Part shown: one piece after another, positions 43,339-53,237 of the stretch
How positions within the stretch are numbered: position 1 is the stretch's first letter
Layout: each line of letters starts with the position of its first letter
Assembly: GCF_042675965.1 (NCBI RefSeq)
Contig: NZ_JBHTKJ010000039.1
Span: 1-64,000, forward strand
DNA length: 64,000 nt
Direction of reading: 5' to 3'
Source of the DNA: Virgibacillus_R byunsanensis
GTDB taxonomy: Bacteria > Bacillota > Bacilli > Bacillales > Amphibacillaceae
Translations under genes and position numbers: made by a program
Notes under the pieces: model-generated
Databases searched by the model: none
Told to the model about the DNA's origin: nothing
The model's input: only the letters and a program-made list of their open reading frames with translations

Positions 43339-44313
43339 TTATACCTTTAACTTTTTAAACTCTTCAATAAGCATTGGAACTACATCAAATAAGTCACCAA
43401 CAATTCCATAGTCAGCTACATTAAAAATATTAGCTTCTGGATCTTTATTGATTGCAACAATTACTTTAGAATTTGACATCCCTGCTAAATGTTGGATAGC
43501 TCCAGAAATACCTACTGCGATATATAAATCTGGTGTGACAACTTTTCCAGTTTGCCCAATTTGTAATGAATAGTCACAGTATTCAGCATCACATGCTCCG
43601 CGAGACGCTCCGACTGCACCACCTAATACATCTGCAAGTTCATATAGTGGTTTAAAGCCTTCTTCACTTTTAACACCACGTCCACCTGCAATAATAACAT
43701 TTGCTTCGGATAAATCTACACCTTCAGATGCTTTGCGGATAACTTCTTTTATAACTGTACGTATGTCAGTAATGTCTACATCTTTTGACGTAACCTCACC
43801 AGAACGAGAATCATCACGTTCCAGGGCTGGTACGTTATTTGGGCGAATGGTTACAAATGTTATGCCACTTGTAATAATTTTCTTTTCAAATGCTTTCCCT
43901 GAATAAATCGGTCTTGTGAACACTGCGTTACCACCGTCAACATCAATTTCAGTAGCATCTGAAATTAAACCTGTATCAAGTTTACTTGCAAGCTTAGGGG
44001 TCAAATCTTTTCCGACTGCCGTGTGTCCCATAACAATTCCATTTGGGGACTCTTCATTAATAACAGTCATTATTGCTTGACCATATCCTTCAGATGTATA
44101 CGTTTCCAAATTATCATGTTTAACTGTAATTACACGATCAGCACCATAATATATCATTTCCTGTGCTTGACTATTTAAATCATCACTACCACATATAACT
44201 CCTACAATTTCCCCATCGGCATTAATCTTTTTAGCGGCAGAAATTGCTTCGAAGGTTACATTACGTAATGAACCATCCCTTGCTTCACCAATTACTAGTA
44301 ATTTATCACTCAT
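43339..44313 (-). CDS. etfA: Electron transfer flavoprotein subunit alpha
   Basis: The product (324 aa) holds the FAD domain at its C terminus: GGRGVKSEEGFKPL, GGAVGASRGACDAEY, QIGQTGKVVTPDLYIAVGISGAIQH and NKDPEANIFNVADYGIVGD. With EtfB it accepts electrons from acyl-CoA dehydrogenases. It is 27 nt after etfB. Confidence 0.95.
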   Translation of the reverse strand: MSDKLLVIGEARDGSLRNVTFEAISAAKKINADGEIVGVICGSDDLNSQAQEMIYYGADRVITVKHDNLETYTSEGYGQAIMTVINEESPNGIVMGHTAVGKDLTPKLASKLDTGLISDATEIDVDGGNAVFTRPIYSGKAFEKKIITSGITFVTIRPNNVPALERDDSRSGEVTSKDVDITDIRTVIKEVIRKASEGVDLSEANVIIAGGRGVKSEEGFKPLYELADVLGGAVGASRGACDAEYCDYSLQIGQTGKVVTPDLYIAVGISGAIQHLAGMSNSKVIVAINKDPEANIFNVADYGIVGDLFDVVPMLIEEFKKLKV

Positions 44314-44340
44314 GTTCGTATCTCCTTTCTGTCATTCGTT

Positions 44341-45114
44341 TTAAAGTACTTTTGCTTCATTTTTAAGCAAGGAAATTAATTCTTGAACTTGTTCGTCAAG
44401 TTCACCCTCAAGTACTCTTCCCGCTTCTTTTTCTGGTGGTAAAAATATTTCTATTGTTTTTGTTTTCGCTTCAACATCGTCTTCATCAAGATCTAGATCA
44501 TCTATCTCTAGCTCTTCTAAAGGTTTTTTCTTCGCTTTCATAATTCCAGGTAATGAAGGATAACGGGGATCATTTAGCCCTTGTTGACATGTAACAAGTA
44601 CTGGTAGGCTCGTTTCAATTTTTTCAACATCACCTTCAACATCTTTATCAATGTTCACTTTATCTCCATCAATAGAAAGGCTTGTAATTGTAGTAATATA
44701 AGGAATACCAAGCGCTTCTGCGAGCCTTGGTCCTACTTGCCCGCTTGCCTCATCTATTGCCACATTACCTGCCAAAATTAAATCAACTTCTTTATCTTCA
44801 AAATAGGACTGCAATACTTTCGCAGTAGTATATTGGTCTCCATCTTCAAGATCGTCTTCTGTGTTAATTAAAACTGCTTTATCAGCACCCATTGCTAGAG
44901 CAGTACGCAATTGCTTTTCTGACTCTTCATCACCAACTGTGATAACTGTAACTTCTCCACCATGTGCATCACGTTGGATGATTGCTTCTTCTACAGCATA
45001 TTCATCATATGGGTTTATAATAAATTCGGCACCATCGTCTTCGATTCGTCCATTTGAAACAGCAATTTTTTCCTCTGTATCAAAAGTTCTTTTTAGCAAA
45101 ACGTAAATATTCAT
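44341..45114 (-). CDS. etfB: Electron transfer flavoprotein subunit beta
   Basis: The product (257 aa) has the N-terminal NIYVLLKRTFDTEE, the NPYDEYAVEEAI segment and the AMP-binding region ILAGNVAIDEASGQVGPRLAEALGIP. It is the partner of EtfA. It lies between the enoyl-CoA hydratase gene and etfA in one transcript. Confidence 0.95.
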   Translation of the reverse strand: MNIYVLLKRTFDTEEKIAVSNGRIEDDGAEFIINPYDEYAVEEAIIQRDAHGGEVTVITVGDEESEKQLRTALAMGADKAVLINTEDDLEDGDQYTTAKVLQSYFEDKEVDLILAGNVAIDEASGQVGPRLAEALGIPYITTITSLSIDGDKVNIDKDVEGDVEKIETSLPVLVTCQQGLNDPRYPSLPGIMKAKKKPLEELEIDDLDLDEDDVEAKTKTIEIFLPPEKEAGRVLEGELDEQVQELISLLKNEAKVL

Positions 45115-45132
45115 GAGAGATCCTCCTTAATT

Positions 45133-45906
45133 CTATTTATCTTGGAAGTTTGGCTTACGTTTCTCAACAAAAGCCTGTACACCTTCTTTTGCATCCTCTG
45201 AACCAAATATATCACCAAAAGCTTTTGCCTCTTCTTGAACACCATCAACAAATTGCTCTCTTTTGGCAAATGGAATTAAGTGCATAACATGACTGATAGA
45301 AGGCTTACTTTTAGCTGCAATCTTTTCTGCCAGTTTAATAGCTTCATTAAGTACTTCCGCTTCATCCACAACTTTATTAGCAAGTCCTAATCCGTGAGCC
45401 TCAATTCCACTAATAGGTTCACCCGTTAGAATCATTTCATATGCTTTTGCTGTACCGACATAGTTTGGTAAGCGTTGTGTTCCAGCGAATCCTGGAATAA
45501 TCCCTAACGTTAGTTCAGGTAATCCAAGTTTTGCATTATCTGCTACTATACGCATGTGACAAGCCATAGCAAGTTCTAATCCTCCACCTAATGCTGCACC
45601 ATGGATCGCTGCAATCACTGGAATATGAAAATTTTCTAGTCGGTCAAATAACTGTTGACCACTTTCTGCTAAAGACTGATAATCTGATGCGTGTTGTAAG
45701 GATGTAAATTCCTTAATATCTGCACCCGCTGAGAAGAATTTACCTTCTCCCCTTAAAACAATTGCTTTGATAGCGCTATCTTTTTCGATCTCATTTAGCT
45801 TTTGTTCAAGGTCTTTTAATAGAGTACTAGATAATGCATTTGCTGGTGGACTCTGTATAGTTAAAATTGCAACACTATTATTTGTTTCGTGTGCTAATGT
45901 CCCCAA
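45133..45906 (-). CDS. fadB: Enoyl-CoA hydratase (YsiB/FadB-type)
   Basis: The product (257 aa) is a crotonase: oxyanion-hole segments SAGADIKEF and GAALGGGLELAMACH, and the LPELTLGIIPGFAGTQRLP catalytic segment. It hydrates trans-2-enoyl-CoA in beta-oxidation. The start is TTG at 45906 with GAGGAGGG 6 nt upstream. It follows fadR in the fad operon. Confidence 0.92.
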   Translation of the reverse strand: MGTLAHETNNSVAILTIQSPPANALSSTLLKDLEQKLNEIEKDSAIKAIVLRGEGKFFSAGADIKEFTSLQHASDYQSLAESGQQLFDRLENFHIPVIAAIHGAALGGGLELAMACHMRIVADNAKLGLPELTLGIIPGFAGTQRLPNYVGTAKAYEMILTGEPISGIEAHGLGLANKVVDEAEVLNEAIKLAEKIAAKSKPSISHVMHLIPFAKREQFVDGVQEEAKAFGDIFGSEDAKEGVQAFVEKRKPNFQDK

Positions 45907-45995
45907 GTTAATCCCTCCTCATTACTATAGTAACAGAATTCTTACATCTGCTCACTAACAAATTTATTTTAATTATATGTTACTGCAAACACAAC

Positions 45996-46577
45996 TTATT
46001 TAGACAATCCGTTCGTTATTAATGTGTGAACAGCAGAGGCTTGCTTAACTAAATCGTATTTTTGATCCTTCATAACCCAGTTTGTAACCGTTTCATCTAA
46101 GATCCCAAATATCATTTGTCGCACAAGTGGGAGATTTAAGTCATCACGAAACAACCCTTCTTCAATTCCTTCGTTGACGATCTTATCAATCTCAGTTAAG
46201 TACGGTTTTAAAACATTATTAATTTGTAATCGTAGATCCTTGTTCGATTGTCTAAGCTCCAATTGAGTAACAATCGCTAAATGGTGATCATTTGCGAGTT
46301 GATAATAATGCTTTTCAATCAAGGTAAGAAGTTTTTCCCTTGCGTTTTGTTTTTTGTCAATACTCGTTGATATTTGTTCCACAAACTGACCCATCTTTTC
46401 TTTAAAAACGGACACTAGGATGTCTTCTTTATTTTTAAAATAAAGATAAATCGTCCCATCAGCTACGCCAGCTTTTTTGGCAATCTTTGAAACTTGGGAA
46501 GCATGATAACCATTTTCTGCTATAACTTCAACTGCTGCCTCAATTATTTGCTTGTACTTTGGTTTATTTTTTTTCAT
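45996..46577 (-). CDS. fadR: FadR-type TetR repressor of fatty-acid degradation
   Basis: The product (193 aa) has the TetR helix-turn-helix (IIEAAVEVIAENGYHASQVSKIAKKAGVADGTIYLYFKNKEDIL) in residues 9-52 and an all-helical acyl-CoA-binding domain. In B. subtilis FadR (YsiA) is released from DNA by long-chain acyl-CoA. The operator-like dyad 30-50 nt upstream supports autoregulation. Confidence 0.92.
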   Translation of the reverse strand: MKKNKPKYKQIIEAAVEVIAENGYHASQVSKIAKKAGVADGTIYLYFKNKEDILVSVFKEKMGQFVEQISTSIDKKQNAREKLLTLIEKHYYQLANDHHLAIVTQLELRQSNKDLRLQINNVLKPYLTEIDKIVNEGIEEGLFRDDLNLPLVRQMIFGILDETVTNWVMKDQKYDLVKQASAVHTLITNGLSK

Positions 46578-46608
46578 GTCAATCTCCTTAAGACTTAACT
46601 GTCACAAA

Positions 46609-46629
46609 CTGAATGAATCATCATTCATA
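46609..46629. promoter_or_regulatory. FadR operator
   Basis: TGAATGAATCATCATTCATA is a dyad matching the Bacillus FadR site (TGAATGA ... TCATTCA) and lies directly before fadR, upstream of the whole leftward fadR-fadB-etfB-etfA unit. Confidence 0.8.
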
Positions 46630-46693
46630 TTTTATTTTACTAATACAATTTAATTCTGTCAATATAAAGCTTGTACTATTTTCTTATAAAAAA

Positions 46694-46709
46694 GGGCAAA
46701 GTAGCACCC
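46694..46709 (-). terminator. Terminator of lcfA
   Basis: GGGTG/TGCCC, a short stem with wobble pairs, is followed by UUUUUU on the leftward strand. Confidence 0.55.
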
Positions 46710-46741
46710 AGGCTTTACGTACACCAATTGATTTTATGGTT

Positions 46742-48427
46742 TTAATTTGATTGAAGCTGTTTTTCTTTCTCTTCATCTACTAATTTTCTTCTTAGTATCT
46801 TCCCTACTGCTGTTTTTGGCAACTCATCACGAAACTCATAAATTTTAGGTACTTTATAAGCAGCAAGTTGTTTACGGCAATACTCATTTAGTTCATCTTC
46901 CGTTATATCATAGCCTTCTTTTAACACAACATATGCTTTTACAGTCTCTCCACGATACGGATCCGGAATACCTGCTACTACAGCTTCCTGAATACCTTCA
47001 TATTCATAAATCACTTCTTCCACTTCTCTTGGATAGATATTATACCCGCCTGCTATGATCATGTCCTTCTTGCGATCTACGATATAAAAATAGCCATCTT
47101 CATCCATATAACCAAGATCACCTGTTAGTAACCAACCATCTTTTAAAACATTATCTGTTTCTTCTTGATTATTCCAGTAACCCTTCATTATTTGAGGACC
47201 CTTAACAGCAATCTCTCCTACTTCTCCTATAGTTGCCTCTTCTGAGTTTTCCATGTTAAAAATTTTCGAATCTGTATCTGGCCACGGCACACCAACACTT
47301 CCATTTACTCTTTTAGACCAAACAAAGTTGGAATGAGTTACTGGAGACGATTCAGTAAGTCCATAACCTTCTACTAAATTTCCTCCTGTAATTTTTTCAA
47401 ATTGTTCTTGAACTTCAATAGGAAGTGGTGCGGATCCACTTATACATGCCTCAATCGAAGACAAATCATATTTATTTAAGTTGGGGTGATTTAGAATGCC
47501 AACATAAATAGTAGGTGCTCCTGGGAATAAAGTAGGCTTTTGTTTCTGAATTGTTTTCAAGACATCTTCAGGATTGAATTTAGGTAGTAATACCATTTTT
47601 GACCCAGCCATAATCGATATATTCATCACTGTCGTCATACCATAAACGTGGAAGAATGGCAGAACGCCTAATACTGTCTCTTGCCCTGCTTTCGTTTTAT
47701 AAAGCCACGCATCACACATTTGAACATTTGAAACCAGATTATAATGAGTAAGCATTACTCCTTTTGGGTGTCCAGTTGTTCCACCAGTATATTGTAATAA
47801 TGCAAGATCCTCCTTTGGATTAACGTCCACTTTCTGGTACGTTTCTGAAGACTGATCCATAATCGATTGCCAAACGTGCGTTTCTTCGGATGGCTCTACT
47901 TTAACTACCATGTTATATTCCTTCTTCTGTATAAAAGGGTAGATGAGATTTTTTGGAAATGGTAAATAGTCTTTAATACCTGTCACTATTGTGTGTTTTA
48001 ATAATGTATTTCCTCTTACGCTTGTCACTCTTGGTAGTAAAATATCCAAGCATACAATAAATGTAGCACCCGAATCATTTAGCTGGTATTCCAATTCACG
48101 CTCTTTATATAATGGATTTGTTTGCACAACAATTGCCCCAGCCATCAATGCACCATAATAACTAATAACTGCCTGTGGACAATTTGGAAGCATTATGGCT
48201 ACCCTATCACCCTTCTGGAGACCAAGAGATTGCATGTAGGAAGCCATTTTCTTGGATTGTGAAAAAACTTCTGCAAACGTTAATTCTTTACCCATAAAAT
48301 GGATCGCTTTCTTTTCTGCATACTTTTCAGCACTTTTTTCCAAAAAAGCATGTAACGGTTGTTCATCATAGGACATAGATGTTGCGATTTCTTCAGGGTA
48401 ATGAGAATGCCAAACTTTTTTTTCCAT
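46742..48427 (-). CDS. lcfA: Long-chain fatty-acid-CoA ligase
   Basis: The product (561 aa) is an AMP-forming acyl-CoA synthetase: P-loop LLQYTGGTTGHPKGVMLTH near 222, VEGYGLTESSPVTH, the hinge WLLTGDLGYMDEDGYFYIVDRKKDMI and the C-terminal catalytic lysine in LPKTAVGKILRR. It activates fatty acids for the beta-oxidation enzymes encoded downstream. A TATAAT lies about 45 nt before the gene; no clear FadR box is seen there. Confidence 0.95.
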   Translation of the reverse strand: MEKKVWHSHYPEEIATSMSYDEQPLHAFLEKSAEKYAEKKAIHFMGKELTFAEVFSQSKKMASYMQSLGLQKGDRVAIMLPNCPQAVISYYGALMAGAIVVQTNPLYKERELEYQLNDSGATFIVCLDILLPRVTSVRGNTLLKHTIVTGIKDYLPFPKNLIYPFIQKKEYNMVVKVEPSEETHVWQSIMDQSSETYQKVDVNPKEDLALLQYTGGTTGHPKGVMLTHYNLVSNVQMCDAWLYKTKAGQETVLGVLPFFHVYGMTTVMNISIMAGSKMVLLPKFNPEDVLKTIQKQKPTLFPGAPTIYVGILNHPNLNKYDLSSIEACISGSAPLPIEVQEQFEKITGGNLVEGYGLTESSPVTHSNFVWSKRVNGSVGVPWPDTDSKIFNMENSEEATIGEVGEIAVKGPQIMKGYWNNQEETDNVLKDGWLLTGDLGYMDEDGYFYIVDRKKDMIIAGGYNIYPREVEEVIYEYEGIQEAVVAGIPDPYRGETVKAYVVLKEGYDITEDELNEYCRKQLAAYKVPKIYEFRDELPKTAVGKILRRKLVDEEKEKQLQSN

Positions 48428-48514
48428 TAATATTTCTCCTCCTTTGTATCTAATCTAATTTCTATTATACCGATTAATCTCATTTTTTTAAATATTATTA
48501 AAAATAAATATATC

Positions 48515-48595
48515 TTAGAATAAATAAATGATACCAACTATAATAAAAATAACCGCTACAACGATGGATATTTTAGCTAATCTGTCTAAAATCAT
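48515..48595 (-). CDS. 26-aa single-helix membrane peptide
   Basis: The frame reads M-ILDRLAKISIVVAVIFIIV-GIIYLF with a TAA stop. GGAGAGA lies 5-6 nt before the ATG, and the gene begins 12 nt past yshE. The charged start (D, R, K) and the single hydrophobic helix suggest a tail- or N-in anchored mini-protein. Function unknown; probably cotranscribed with yshE. Confidence 0.6.
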   Translation of the reverse strand: MILDRLAKISIVVAVIFIIVGIIYLF

Positions 48596-48607
48596 TATGC
48601 TCTCTCC

Positions 48608-49015
48608 TTACCCTATACTTGCTCCGATCACAAAGGACAATCCTATTGATATTATCATGGAAATAAGACCTACTGCTTTATTCCCCTTCCCGATCTCTTC
48701 GTCAATTTTCATAGATGGGGTTAAAAATTCAAAAATGATATAACCGAATAGTAATAATAAAAATCCAACTACACCCCAGCCTACACTTTGTAATAATGTA
48801 TCATTATGCTCAATGGAATAGCGGAAAATCGTAGCAATACCAAATACTTTTCCTCCTGTTGCCATTGCTACAGCAATATTCCCCTTTTTTATCTCCACCC
48901 AATTTTTATATGAAGTAACCAACTCAAACACAGCCAAAAATACGATTGTACAGAGAATGACAACACTATATCTAGCGGCCGTTTCGACAAAAATATTTTC
49001 CCAGAAACCATCCAC
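48608..49015 (-). CDS. yshE: DUF350 membrane protein YshE
   Basis: The product (135 aa) has four hydrophobic segments and the DUF350 features VTSYKNWVEIKKGNIAVAMATGGKVFGIA and IGKGNKAVGLISMIISIGLSFVIG. The two GN-A-VA motifs indicate an internal two-fold repeat. The function of the family is not established. It follows mutS2 by 27 nt. Confidence 0.85.
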   Translation of the reverse strand: MDGFWENIFVETAARYSVVILCTIVFLAVFELVTSYKNWVEIKKGNIAVAMATGGKVFGIATIFRYSIEHNDTLLQSVGWGVVGFLLLLFGYIIFEFLTPSMKIDEEIGKGNKAVGLISMIISIGLSFVIGASIG

Positions 49016-49042
49016 TTATACTTCCCCCTACTTCAAACTATA

Positions 49043-51385
49043 TTAACGGAACTCTAATACTGTAACACCGCTTCCACCTTCACCTGCTTCTCCATTTCTG
49101 TATGTTGAGATACTCGGATGTTTTTTCGCCAGTTCTTGAACTCCCTTACGTAATGCCCCAGTTCCTTTACCATGAATGATCGAAACTCTTGGGTAGCCTG
49201 CCAGTAATGCATCATCAATATATTTCTCTACTTTTAATATGGCCTCTTCAAAACGCTCGCCACGTAAATCAAGTTCCGTACGTACATGGTAATTGGAGCC
49301 CTTTACGGTTGCGAGTGGTTTATCATTAATTTGACGCTGTTTACTTACTAGTTGTAAATCACTACGCTTTACCTTCACCTTCATAATCCCGACTTGTACA
49401 AGGTATTCATGATCTGTTACTTTTTCTAAAATAGATCCTTTTTGGTTAACAGAAAGTAGTTTAATTTCATCTCCAGGATGGAGTTCAGTTTCTGGTTCTG
49501 AACTACTCTTGTCTTCTCTAGGTTGTTTGGAAGAAAGATTTGGCTTTGCATCATCCAACATTTTTTTTGCTTCTATCCACTCATGTTCTTTAATGTTAGC
49601 TTGTGTTTTCATATTGCGAATTTCATCTACAATTGACGTTGCTTCTTCCCGTGCCTTTTGTAGTGCCTTGTTTGCCTTTTCCTCTGCTTTTTTATACAAT
49701 TCTTCACGTTTTTGCTTAAACTGTTTCCACTCTTTTTCTATATCCTGTTTTAATTGTTCGCTTTCAAGTAATATTTGATGAGCTTCTTGATAGTCACTTT
49801 CTGCTAGCTTTCGGGACTGCTCCAATGATGCAATCATATTTTCTACACTTTTAGAATCAACACCAATTAGACTTTTGGCATGCCTTATAACAGAATCATT
49901 TAATCCTAGCCTGTGAGAAATATCAAAAGCATTACTTCTCCCAGGGACACCTATTAATAAGCGGTACGTTGGTTGAAGTGTTTCAACATCAAATTCCACT
50001 GAGGCATTTACTACCTGTTCTCGATTATAGCCATATGCCTTTAGTTCCGGGTAATGCGTCGTCGCAATCACTCTAGCATCTCTTGACACCACTTCATCCA
50101 AAATTGACATAGCTAATGCTGCGCCTTCTTGTGGATCCGTACCTGCACCTAGTTCATCGAATAGGACTAAAGACTTATGATTAACCTGTTGGATAATATT
50201 AACAATATTAGTCATGTGGGAAGAAAACGTACTTAGATTTTGTTCAATGGATTGTTCGTCACCAATATCAGCAAAAACATTATGGAATATCGACATTTCG
50301 CAGCCATCAAATGCGGGAACTTGTAATCCTGATTGTGCCATTAACGTACATAATCCAATCATTTTTAACGTGACCGTTTTTCCACCTGTGTTAGGTCCTG
50401 TTATCACAATTGAGGTATAAGTTTCACCTAATTCAACATCGTTTGCCACAACCTCATCAAGCGGAATTAATGGATGGCGCGCCTGCTGCATTTTTATAAT
50501 TCCCCTGTCATTCACACTTGGCATGGCTGCTTTCATTTGTTTCCCTAACTTCGCTCGAGCAAACATAAAATCAATTTTTGCTAATACAGTGATATTTTCG
50601 TAAATATATGTCTCATTACTCGCAATATACTCACTTAATTCCCGTAAAATCCGTTCTATTTCTTGTTTTTCATTTGCACGTGATTCTTGTAACTGATTAT
50701 TCAGATCAACAACTGTCTTTGGTTCCATAAATAATGTTGCACCAGAAGCTGATTGGTCATGGACTATACCCCCAATCGATCCTCTGTATTCCTGTTTCAC
50801 GGGTAATACGTACCGATCATTTCGAATGGTTATGATGGCATCTGACAACATATTACTCTTTGTTTTCGTATAGTTATCTAACTTATCCCGTAGTCTACTT
50901 TCATACGTTTTGATGGAAGACCTGATACTACGAAGTTTAACCGAGGCGCTATCCATCATATGTCCATGGTCATCTATACAGCTTTTAATGTTTGTTTCCA
51001 AATCCCGCAGTGGAAAAATTCGTTGCACTAACTCTTTTAATATTGGTAATTCTTCTTCTAGTTTCTCAACAAACGACTTAACTTGACGACCACCATAAAG
51101 CGTGTTTGCAACATCCAGGCATTCATCTGCATTAAGGATTCCGCCAATAACACTCCGTTTGATACTGGCGCGAATATCGAATATTCCACCTAATGGAATT
51201 GTTTTATTCAATCTTAACACTTGACTAGCTTCATCTGTCTCATGTTGTGTTTCTTTTACTTCATTGAGATCGATAGAAGGCTTGAGCTGTGAACACAAGT
51301 CTTTCCCTAGTTCAGTAGCTGCCTGATGCGTTAACTGTTCAATAATTTTATTAAATTCAAGTACACGATATATACGCTCGTTCAT
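49043..51385 (-). CDS. mutS2: MutS2 (MutSB) ATPase/endonuclease
   Basis: The product (780 aa) has the MutS-core helices, Walker A ITGPNTGGKTVTLKMIG near 333, Walker B SLVLFDELGAGTDPQEG, a long coiled coil (about 510-620) and a C-terminal Smr domain (ELDLRGERFEEAI, IIHGKGTGALRKG). The family acts on recombination intermediates and collided ribosomes and has no mismatch-recognition domain. It follows polX. Confidence 0.95.
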   Translation of the reverse strand: MNERIYRVLEFNKIIEQLTHQAATELGKDLCSQLKPSIDLNEVKETQHETDEASQVLRLNKTIPLGGIFDIRASIKRSVIGGILNADECLDVANTLYGGRQVKSFVEKLEEELPILKELVQRIFPLRDLETNIKSCIDDHGHMMDSASVKLRSIRSSIKTYESRLRDKLDNYTKTKSNMLSDAIITIRNDRYVLPVKQEYRGSIGGIVHDQSASGATLFMEPKTVVDLNNQLQESRANEKQEIERILRELSEYIASNETYIYENITVLAKIDFMFARAKLGKQMKAAMPSVNDRGIIKMQQARHPLIPLDEVVANDVELGETYTSIVITGPNTGGKTVTLKMIGLCTLMAQSGLQVPAFDGCEMSIFHNVFADIGDEQSIEQNLSTFSSHMTNIVNIIQQVNHKSLVLFDELGAGTDPQEGAALAMSILDEVVSRDARVIATTHYPELKAYGYNREQVVNASVEFDVETLQPTYRLLIGVPGRSNAFDISHRLGLNDSVIRHAKSLIGVDSKSVENMIASLEQSRKLAESDYQEAHQILLESEQLKQDIEKEWKQFKQKREELYKKAEEKANKALQKAREEATSIVDEIRNMKTQANIKEHEWIEAKKMLDDAKPNLSSKQPREDKSSSEPETELHPGDEIKLLSVNQKGSILEKVTDHEYLVQVGIMKVKVKRSDLQLVSKQRQINDKPLATVKGSNYHVRTELDLRGERFEEAILKVEKYIDDALLAGYPRVSIIHGKGTGALRKGVQELAKKHPSISTYRNGEAGEGGSGVTVLEFR

Positions 51386-51413
51386 TCTGACTTACTCCTT
51401 TTAAACTACTGTA

Positions 51414-53132
51414 TTACTTATTACGACTTAAAAACTCCATGAGTTTCGTTTTTGTCCATGTATTCATCACAGATTCCTTTTGCAACCAACCTTTTCTTGC
51501 AACACCAACTCCATACTTCATATCCTCAAGCATATGATAGTCGTGTGCATCTGTATTAACTGCCATTGTAACACCAGCGCCTAATGCTTCTCTTACCCAT
51601 TCAGCAGAAAGATCTAATCGATTTGGATTGGCATTGATTTCTAACGCTGTATTTGTTTGTTTTGCACGTTGTATTAATTTCCTCACGTCAACGTTATAAC
51701 CATCTCTACGTCCAATCAGTCGACCAGTAGGATGAGCAATTAAAGTTACATATGGATTCTCAAGTGCTGTATACAGTCTGTCCATAATTTTTTCTTGTTG
51801 CTGATTAAAGGCAGAATGAATGGAAGCTATCACAAAATCCATTTCACTCAAAAAGTTGTTGTCAAAATCCAGACTTCCATCCGGTAAAATGTCCATTTCA
51901 ATACCTGCTAAGATATGAATATCACTATATTTTTCGTTTAATTTATCTATTTCTTCCCGTTGCTTACGTAATCTTGTTTCATTTAGTCCATTGGCAACAC
52001 GTAAAAATTTAGAATGGTCGGTGATTGCCATATAGTCATAACCTAGCTTACGTACACGGTTCACCATTTCCTCCACCGTTTGTGCACCATCACTCCAGGT
52101 TGTATGCATATGTAAATCACCACGTATATCTTCTAACTCCACTAATTCCTTTTTTTCCTGGAATGCCTCTACCTCTCCTTTATTTTCTCTTACTTCCGGA
52201 GGAATATAATGTAGATTAAAGTGATTGAAAAAATCCACTTCACTAGTAAACGTCAACATCTCGGATGTTTCATCATTTTCTATACCATACTCATTTATTT
52301 TTTCACCACGCGATTTTGCTAATTGACGCATGGCAACATTGTGGTCTTTTGAACCAGTGAAATGATGTAGCGTAGATGCAAATTCTTCTGTGGTAACGAT
52401 CCGGAAATCCACGTTAACATCATAGAGTTCATCAATCGTTACAGATACCTTTGTATCCCCTTTAGATATAACGTCTTTTATATTGTCCATTTCCAATAAG
52501 TGTTGTTTGACTTCTTCAGGCTTCTTTGTTGCGATAATAAAATCAATATCTTTTATTGTTTCTCGCATTCTCCGTAAACTTCCTGCACGAGAAAACTTAT
52601 CTATAGCAGATATGTTACTCAAATATTGTTCAACTTTCTCAGCAACTGGCAGTATCATCGCAATCGGTAATCGCTCAGGACGACTACCGGATTCTTCTAT
52701 AGCAGAAAGTATCTTTTTAGCCGTTTTTTTACCGAAACCAGCTAAATTTTCCACTTGAGCGTTTTCACATGCTTCACGTAACGATACAGCATCAGTTACA
52801 TGTAATTCCTCGTATAACTTTGCAAGTTTCTTTCCACCTAATCCCGGTAGATTCAAAAGGGGGACTAATCCTTGTGGAACTTCTTTTTCCAATTGAATGA
52901 ACGTATCTGACACTCCGTCTTGAATATATTCTTCTATTACTGCACTGGTACCTTTTCCTATTCCTTTTATTTTAGTAAAATTATCAATTTCAAATAATGA
53001 ACGTCCATCACGTTCTAATGCTTGAGCTGCTCTGCGGTATGCCGAAATTTTAAAAGGATTTTCTCCTTTAAGCTCTAAATATGTAGCAATTTTCTCCAAT
53101 AATTTTATAACATCTTTTTTATTTATGCTCAT
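51414..53132 (-). CDS. polX: DNA polymerase X with PHP domain
   Basis: The product (572 aa) has helix-hairpin-helix segments (IKGIGKGTSAVIEEY, LPGLGGKKLAKLYEEL), the Pol X palm with RRMRETIKDIDFIIA, and a C-terminal PHP exonuclease (DLHMHTTWSDGAQTVEEMV, ITDHSKFLRVANG, TDAHDYHML). It fills short gaps in base-excision repair. The ATG at 53132 follows GGGTGG at 4 nt; an in-frame GTG four codons earlier is part of that site. Confidence 0.94.
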   Translation of the reverse strand: MSINKKDVIKLLEKIATYLELKGENPFKISAYRRAAQALERDGRSLFEIDNFTKIKGIGKGTSAVIEEYIQDGVSDTFIQLEKEVPQGLVPLLNLPGLGGKKLAKLYEELHVTDAVSLREACENAQVENLAGFGKKTAKKILSAIEESGSRPERLPIAMILPVAEKVEQYLSNISAIDKFSRAGSLRRMRETIKDIDFIIATKKPEEVKQHLLEMDNIKDVISKGDTKVSVTIDELYDVNVDFRIVTTEEFASTLHHFTGSKDHNVAMRQLAKSRGEKINEYGIENDETSEMLTFTSEVDFFNHFNLHYIPPEVRENKGEVEAFQEKKELVELEDIRGDLHMHTTWSDGAQTVEEMVNRVRKLGYDYMAITDHSKFLRVANGLNETRLRKQREEIDKLNEKYSDIHILAGIEMDILPDGSLDFDNNFLSEMDFVIASIHSAFNQQQEKIMDRLYTALENPYVTLIAHPTGRLIGRRDGYNVDVRKLIQRAKQTNTALEINANPNRLDLSAEWVREALGAGVTMAVNTDAHDYHMLEDMKYGVGVARKGWLQKESVMNTWTKTKLMEFLSRNK

Positions 53133-53154
53133 TATTCCACCCACTTATCAATTC

Positions 53155-53232
53155 TAAAAAAAAAAGACTGATTCTGTTTCAGTTATATTGTACATGACAT
53201 ACAAACGTATAACTAATACTTTGAATCAGTCT
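53155..53232 (-). terminator. Nested-stem terminator of cvpA
   Basis: AGACTGATTC/GAATCAGTCT encloses a second stem GTTATA/TATAAC. On the leftward strand the stem is followed by a run of about nine U. Confidence 0.7.
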
Positions 53233-53237
53233 GATCA

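Noticed and set aside
48470..48540. FadR box upstream of lcfA
   Set aside because: AGAATAAATAAATGATA resembles the site only loosely and lies far from a symmetric dyad.
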